Made by a program: the position numbers and the translations under genes | In this document: piece by piece, positions 57,391 to 64,000 of the stretch | Position numbering within the stretch: position 1 is the first letter of the stretch | How the letters are laid out: every line of letters begins with the position of its first letter | Assembly (NCBI GenBank): GCA_004794785.1 | Contig: SJOL01004766.1 | Coordinates: 43,626 to 107,625 of the forward strand | Reading direction: 5' to 3' | From: Opisthorchis felineus | Lineage: Eukaryota > Platyhelminthes > Trematoda > Opisthorchiida > Opisthorchiidae | Length of the DNA: 64,000 nucleotides | Notes under the pieces: model-generated | The model's database searches: none | What the model was told of the DNA's origin: nothing | Seen by the model: the letters and a program-made list of their open reading frames with translations, nothing else

Positions 57391-60356
57391 AATTAAGCAT
57401 CTGTCATCAACACGTGAGTTTCCAAAGGTACGGCCGAAAAAAGGACATCGCAGAATCGAGGTCACACGTGGAGGCAAATAATATCAAAGTAAATGTCAAT
57501 TTACTATAGCCTTTTTTGAAAATTTCGCATCATCGCTTGAAGTGATGTTTTCAATTGGTGAAGCAGTCACAAGGACAATGAGGCCATAAATGGTGTGAAG
57601 GATCACATTAGTGTTGACGGCAAAAGCAAATCAGCGTTTCGGCTTTAAACATTGGTCCCCTGAACAACACTATCACGTTCAACGTACATTTACTACATTT
57701 AAGTCAAAATCGAAACCGTCTGGTGAGTCACAATTTGCTGTACGACAACATATGACCACATGTGCGTGACAGATATACGTTGAATTTTAAGGTAAAATGT
57801 CAGGTTCTCATAGTCAACTTTCCTTGTACAAACGCTCCAACAGCACACCATTCAACAGTTGCGAAAATCGGCCCTGTATAAGGATAAAATTACGTTGTGT
57901 GGGTCGTTACCACGCAAATCCGTATGCTGTACTCTGAATTGTTGGGTGCTGGTAGTAGTTACGTGGATGCGATCTAAACCTGCCAGTACATTTTGTTATA
58001 CGTATGCTGTTGTGTGGTATAGGGGTCCTATTCACCATTCTGTGTTGTCTTCCACGATGTTTCAACCAGTTGTAACCTGCCGAATAGGATCACGCTTGAG
58101 CCGTCGACTCAGCTTGTAAATGACTCATTCTCGGTGCACTTTGGCTGTTCCTACATCAAAGTGGCTTTGTATGGGTTCATTCAGCTAGCTTTCAGGATGA
58201 TGATTTCTCCATCCTTATGCCTACTCTAAACTGCTGAAACTTTCGGAGGTATTGCTTGCAACGTGATATTACGTGTTTATCAATTTTACCACTTGGAGTG
58301 GTAAATATAATATTCAAATAGCTGTTCCTGCGTATCCAAAAAATAAAACGATGAATCCAGCAGATCGGTCTAATTTTCAAGGCTTCCATCCGGTGAAATA
58401 TAAAAGTATCCTAAAAGGGCTTACTAATGGATCTCTCCTGCCATGTTTTCCATACTGCATTCAGCAACTTCCCGGCATGTTTATCAGCTACCATCCAAAG
58501 ACTCACTGCGTACAAGTATTTGATTAAGACAGGTATTTGCTTTCAGTTCCTGTAGCCTGTGTGAGCCACGAGCAGTGAACAATGCTGATGAGTGTTACCC
58601 GCTGTTGCATGACCCTAATTTAACTTCCGCATCATGTCCTGTTCACGAGCAGAGGAACCTGTCCGTATCTGCTTTTCATATCTTCTCAATTATCCAGCTT
58701 AACTTTCGCACAATTTTGATCTATAATGGGAGGTCCATGAGCACTAAAATGAGGTCAAATGCAATATCCTCATGGAGTAACCGTTACTCAATGCTTTCAT
58801 TTGTCACGACCCACTAAATAAATCTAATCACTGACGCAATGTTCTTTGTCGCTACACCGGTTAAAACTCTGCTATACCCGATCAAAGCATAATGGGTCCT
58901 CAATCCGCATGGTGCAGTCGACAACAACCGAACTGTAGAGTAACCTGATGAATAAGCGAGCATGTAGCTTGATTGGCAGTGATCCTTCACATGATTGCAG
59001 AATAGTCAATTGGATAAAACTACGTTAGTGCCTGAATGAAAGCTGTACGCTTTTGAGTGTAAAGAAGTCTACACGACGATCAGTCTGAACGTGAGAATAA
59101 GAAACAGTGAGACTAAGCGCCCGTCGTCTATTGAAGAGATTTACGACAATGAAACTGTTCAGTATGAATAAATGGTTTATTGCCGGAATAGTCCCATCGT
59201 GACATGGATGCCATCAAGTTATGGACATAGAAATTTCTGGATTATATCATTGCTTCACAAAGGTATTTCCAAGGATTCCTCGTGAATAAATGAAGTGCAG
59301 TTCCAACGTCAACGGTGACAATGAAGTATGCAATCCACCCGCTTTTACTGTTCGGCCAAAGTGATTGTTGTCGACGAAAGTTAATGACAAACAGCTACAG
59401 TGAAAGACAGATCAGTCAACACTGTAAATCTTTTCGATGATCTGCGGCGAGCAGGGCCTATGATTTACTGGCACAAACGTTGGACAAATATCGGGACAAG
59501 ATCACGAACCACTGAAGAGCGACACTGATCAAAATCGCCGAGTTCCATAAGGCAGACCATCAATGTGGTTTTTATTGAGAACTTCCGTCAGCATCACTGG
59601 CGCCGAAGAGCCTGTGTAATCTGAAAAGTGATCGAATATCTCCAATTTTACACAAATAATTGATTCCAGAAGGAACTGGTTGTATTATCGGAAAAAGTAG
59701 GGATCCAGAGTACAGCATGCCACATTCATCCGGGAGAGTTCAAGCGACAGCAATAAGAACGAGTCCGAACTCTGTTACTTAATGCCTCTTTGATGATTAC
59801 CACCCTCAGTCCAAAACCAAAAGCTAAAATATCAGAGGCGATAACCATCGCGAAGCAGAAAATCTGAGGAATAATTGGGGTTAGCCGACAAATTTCTCAG
59901 TGGGTTAGACCGAAAATGGAAGACCAGCTTTCCTACACTGCAACGTTCTCAGGTTCAATACTCTGTTCAAGATGACAGCGTTTTTCATCACAACTATAAT
60001 GAGGCAAAAATGGGTCCAAACAGAAGTAGATACTTTAAAAGGGGCCGCTTAATATTACCTTGATATTCAGATTCTTATTAAGGAGGGAATTAAAATAGCG
60101 CACGTCGGGGTCGAACCTAAGCTGCTTGAAAGGATAATGTAGGAATGTCTGTTTCTCCTGTTTCTAGGAACTAAATGGAGAGAAGATTTTCCTTTCAGAT
60201 AAATGGTTCGTGAGTCACCATTCTTTAATTGAAGGCATCATACAAAACTGCCGCTGCTTTAGTGTCGTCGTGCCAGACAGGCGCGGCTGAATCTCGCTAC
60301 ACTAAAGATCCTAATTACGTGATTGGCTTGCATCGCTTGGGTGAAACCGGTAAAAG
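57391..60356. other. No recognised gene
   Basis: About 3 kb without known repeats. ORFs at 58273-58527 and 59875-60063 have no recognised domain. Confidence 0.35.
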
Positions 60357-60364
60357 TATATAAA
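60357..60364 (+). promoter_or_regulatory. Possible TATA box
   Basis: TATATAAA lies 62 bases before the ATG of the predicted cysteine-rich gene, allowing a short 5' UTR. Placement is inferred from spacing only. Confidence 0.35.
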
Positions 60365-60425
60365 CTCTAGAAATCCGGGTAAACAGACATACAAAGCAAA
60401 TCACCGAGAACAACTTGGCACCAGA

Positions 60426-62913
60426 ATGTCAAACCCAAACATCGGTCTTATGGTTCTTTTTACATACGGTTATCTGGTCGGTTTTGTCTGACCAACCCCA
60501 GTTATGTTGCAAATGTTTTACTCACATCTGCATGTCCATTTTAGTTGCAACGGGGACCTGTCTTCAGGTGCAAGAAGATAGGTCTTTGGCTTCGTGCCTT
60601 GGTAAGTACATAACACAATTAATCGTAGCCACTTAATCTCGTGCCCCGATTTTCAAGTTATAATTTGTTCATAAATGGTACATGTTCTGTGTGTGCATAA
60701 CAGCCTCACTCGTTACTCAGTATAGAGCAATTAACTCAGCTATTGTTTTGCAGAACGGTGTATCAAGAAGTATGGTGACTGTCCACGTAAGTCCTTCTAA
60801 CGTAAAGAAATCAGAGTTCGAGTTTGCAAACATAATAATATATATCTAGCAATTATCAGGCTTCTTCCGTTATTCCGTAACGGTCAAATCCATGAACGTT
60901 ACTTGAGTGGAAACCAGTCGTACTGTTGAGTGGGGCCGCAGAATCTGAAAACAATATTTTTCGGACCACGATTTCAGTACCATTGTGATTTCTTTGTGAT
61001 TTCAACAACTATGCTCAGCCATTCGTTGCCCCGACGCATTATCCTGCACGACGCATTACATACTTCCATCAGGCTTCCAGAATAATACATTGTTAAAAGT
61101 ATTGCTCTCGCGGTTTGCCATGACTACTTTTATGAGTAATATTCAGCTGACCAACCTCCTTCTACTGGTAAACGTTGAGCATTACGAGCCATGAGTATAG
61201 CATGTTTATTCTATCGAATAAGACGGTATCAGCACAGTTTACTTCATTTAATGCACCGGTCATAGATGTTCCCTAAAACCAAGCTTTTTGCTGAATCGAG
61301 CGTTAAGTTGCAGACGCTACGAGGAACGATCGAGGCCCCTGCCTGTAGGATTTAATAACTGGCTGCACATTACTAAAATTGATCCTGATCTTCATGACCA
61401 TATTATAAACACACCAGATTATGTTTGTTACTCGTTTCATTCTACACCGCACTCTGTTGTTCAGCGGGTCACAGCGCTCAACATTTCAGCTTAGATTATT
61501 TTCTAGACGATACGAAGTTGACCAAAACTCTATCAAAGCAACAAATGTAAGACTCCAAACGTTCGACCGGCTTGGTTATTTTCAGCATCGTATAAGTTTC
61601 ACATTGCACCGTATTAGCTTTTTGAAAACCTAGGATTACTCAGCGTAGCCTATTGAGATAAGTTTCCTTCAATTTCCCCCGACATCGGCAACTGTTTCAA
61701 CGCATGTGCTTTTTGTCCTGATAGATGGAACAAGAAATTGCACTGCGGGTTTAGACTGTCTGGGTAAGCTGCCAACTTTACAGGTATTAATTGCGTAGAT
61801 ACGAATAATATTTTTACGTATTATTTCCTTGAAATTTCTTTCTTTCTTTGAATTAGTTTTGCCCCCTCTTTTCGAAACACATTCGCAGTATAAAATTTAG
61901 TTAGGAATGTAAATGAGAGGGAAATAACAAAGAGGTAGTCGCAACCAAAACGTACAAATGTTTGTGCCGACGGATTTACTTAGTGCTTACCACTGGTGCC
62001 CCTATTACTCCATACGCTGATTCCTTGGGATCAGAGACATCCCAGTGGTGGATTTTGTTATGATTGCGCAAGGTGGCATACACCCAGCTTTTTGTAGGAT
62101 ATTCGAGTGATGGGAAAAGTACCGATAAAGGTGCTCCACAATAAGCTCGGACTAATAAAAGAAGTCAGATTGTTTTTAGTTTAAGTATAAACACTCATTT
62201 TGTGCCGCTTAGAAGAGGTGTGTTCTAAGCTGTATCGCAAGCATTTGTATTCACATTACTGACAATGTGTGAATTTTACAAAGTAAGACAATTGGACACA
62301 CTCCACAAACAATTGTTTAAAATGCATTGGTTAAGAATTTGCCAGCATGTCAATATGTAGATATCTACATGTTTCGCATTCTCAGAATATTGTGAATTGG
62401 AAAAACAAAAGAAAGGTAAGCAAGTTAATCCTTTCGGAGGTTGCTGGAAACGGCTTTTAAATGCCGTTGTATTCCGGAAGAAAAGAAGTGACATGTATAT
62501 CAGTCTGAGCAGCATTTTTATCTGCGGTTCTTTAAGCATTACAAGTGTATGTATATGAGCTTCACTCATCCAACAATGCTTGAAAAATTTGTATTGTTTA
62601 AAAATAGAACATCACATAGAAATGGTAACCTTTGTCTTAGACTTAAACTCTTAGATATTGTTGCTTTTTCCAGCCTGCGATATTTGCACGGATCCCGGAT
62701 CAATAGGGAACAAATGGGCAAGTAAGTGACCTGCTGAGAACTGGCCGCAACTTTCTACTGAAGTTAATATATGGACTCCAGAAGGGTTAAACACGATATT
62801 TTCGTTGTTAGCGGCCAAATCTGGCTGACCGCTGCCTACAAGGTCGGTAAATTGGTGTGGATAAATTGCGGAGGCCTAATCGAACCTGCTCATTTTTTTC
62901 TTTCGCAGAGTAA
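60426..62913 (+). CDS. Predicted small secreted cysteine-rich protein of micro-exons (MEG-like)
   Basis: Proposed exons: 60426-60468 (or -60480), 60545-60601, 60754-60786, 61725-61763, 62674-62721 and 62909-62913. The inner four are 57, 33, 39 and 48 bases, all multiples of three and all in phase 1; three have GTAAGT donors and one GTAAGC. The joined frame is open to a TAA, about 74-78 residues. The first exon codes a hydrophobic signal-like start (MSNPNIGLMVLFTY). The mature part has eight Cys in the pattern set by TGTCLQ, ASCLERC, KYGDCP, TRNCTAGLDC, ACDICTDP. Many short symmetrical exons after a signal exon are the hallmark of fluke micro-exon genes, which skip exons to vary secreted proteins. 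I do not recognise the protein family. Weak points are the exon 1 donor and the last exon, which gives only Lys-stop; another terminal exon at 63037 is possible. Confidence 0.4.
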
Positions 62914-63036
62914 TCATCCCCAGCTTACCTGGAGAACTGAATACATCGAGGGAGTTGACCATGCACTCTCATTCTCACATGTGTGAATCTTGTCCATTAA
63001 CCGGGATTTTAATCTCTTTCTAATGTTTTTATTTAG

Positions 63037-63068
63037 TCCTCCAGGGAAGCCCATTGATGTGAGTTTAT
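63037..63068 (+). other. Possible alternative last exon of the MEG-like gene
   Basis: Acceptor TGTTTTTATTTAG ends at 63036. Joined in phase 1 to the exon ending at 62721 it codes ILQGSPLM and then TGA. A GTGAGT overlapping that stop could also be a donor. It competes with the terminal exon at 62909. Confidence 0.25.
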
Positions 63069-63394
63069 TAAACTGGGTCTTATGGCTTGATTACATTATA
63101 TTCGATAATTACAACCAAAAAAAATTAAAAATCCCTACACCTTGAGAATGACTGGTAAGAACCAAAAACTGAGTCTACCGGATATTCACTGGAACACTAT
63201 GAATGTGGAAAATCAGACAGCTGATTGAACATTTTAGACTTCAAGTGGCTTTAAATTCAGTTGACTGTTATGCCAGACGCGTAGAGCTAAAATTGTATCA
63301 ACGTACTACACGCGTCATTATCTATCCAATGAAGATGAATATATATAACATAGAAACACGTGTGACGTCACATTAAGTTCTCAGAGCGGGGCAG

Positions 63395-64000
63395 CAGGCT
63401 TGCCAGCATGAGGACGTGCATAAAAAGTGTCTAATAGTGCTCTGAACTGAGTTCTAGGAGCAGCGTGGATAACCGTTAGAAGAAGGTTATTCCACGCGGC
63501 TACTACCCTAAATGAGAAAAAATTTGTCTGATGAAAATGTGCGATCTGGGCTTGAAAATCTTCTTACCTTGTCCCCGCCGTGTGTTTTCAGGCTCAACGG
63601 TGAAAAACCTGTTGGCCAACCTTTGTTCAAACAGAGTAAGAATCGGGTCTCCTCGGAGGCAACGATACTCCAGGGGAAAGAGGTCAAGCACCGCAAGACG
63701 CTTTTCGCAGTCCACGGATTTAAGGCCGGCAACCATTGTCGTAGCAGCCCACTAGACGCGCTCAGTGAGGGTTACGTCCTTTGTGCGTCCTGAGTAGACA
63801 ACTTGGTTAGCATATTCAAGAAGCGGTCTGACGTAGGCCCCATAGTGTTTGGAAGTCCATGCGAGTAATACGGGTGAAGGTGTGTTGAATCATTCGTAGA
63901 ACGGCGAATGCATTTGGGTCGATTTCTCATGGTGCAATGAGAAGGACATGTTTAAAGAGAGCCAGATACCAGATCCTTTTTGGTATCTATCTTCGTGATG
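63395..64000 (-). mobile_element. CR1-like LINE, reverse transcriptase C-terminus (cut by window edge)
   Basis: Minus strand, from the window edge: text like TRITRMDFQTL..YVRPLLEYANQVVYS, then an open stretch (63503-63736) with [37 protein letters not shown] and [26 protein letters not shown], then after a one-base frame change near 63530 [15 protein letters not shown] and a stop near 63375. This is the thumb and C-terminal region of CR1/Jockey-type LINEs (family LRDLSYEERL..L.LFPLEYRRLRGDLI). It is less decayed than the other LINEs here. The plus-strand ORFs at 63512-63793 are its shadows. Confidence 0.88.

Noticed and set aside
58569..58600. CTGATGAG near 58569 as a hammerhead core
   Set aside because: No GAAA follows at the right distance and no stems form.
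63512..63793. Plus-strand ORFs of 93 and 74 codons
   Set aside because: Shadows of the minus-strand CR1-like LINE.
1..64000. CRISPR arrays, bacterial operons, ribosome binding sites or rRNA
   Set aside because: None seen. Spliced genes, LINEs and SINEs show this is animal nuclear DNA.

Overview
This window looks like nuclear DNA of a parasitic flatworm, most likely a digenean fluke other than Schistosoma. Genes have short exons bounded by GT-AG introns. Most of the DNA is decayed RTE-like and CR1-like LINE pieces, tRNA-derived short repeats with self-cleaving-ribozyme motifs, microsatellites and long stretches with no recognisable gene. The base composition seems too GC-rich for a schistosome. 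The species cannot be fixed from sequence alone.

Layout. Positions 1-5577 hold the 3' end of a plus-strand HMG-CoA reductase gene: three exons (2706-2828, 4360-4638, 5146-5577) coding the last 277 residues. The 5' exons lie outside the window, so 1-2705 is intron and contains a LINE fragment and a SINE. From 7.19 to 9.65 kb there is a decayed RTE-like LINE. From 9.8 to 19.7 kb there are scattered SINEs. A directly repeated block of about 3.6 kb (19721-23329 and 23649-27260) flanks a 319-base run of N; its copies differ by only about a dozen changes and may be two haplotypes placed side by side. From 27.3 to 60 kb the DNA is gene-poor and full of short repeats (families A, B, C, D, F), with a minus-strand LINE remnant at 54.83-55.60 kb. 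At 60.4-62.9 kb there is a probable small secreted, cysteine-rich protein gene made of tiny symmetrical exons, resembling the micro-exon genes (MEGs) of flukes. The window ends in the 3' part of a minus-strand CR1-like LINE.

The most interesting signal is in two dispersed repeat families, B and F. Each has an internal tRNA-like RNA polymerase III promoter (box A and box B) followed by a type I hammerhead ribozyme motif: CUGAUGA, stem II, GAAA, a stem III with no loop, a GUA or GUC cleavage triplet, and a closing stem I. The copy at 29346-29390 (family F) keeps every core residue and all three helices. Family B copies give a consensus with an intact core, though most copies carry a lesion. This is the architecture of the Schistosoma Sm-alpha satellite and of animal retrozymes, here in two different repeats within one 64 kb window.

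Limits. No alignment or folding program was run. Intron-exon borders, repeat limits and ribozyme pairings were worked out by eye. Most ORFs of 60-140 codons here are chance ORFs and were left out.
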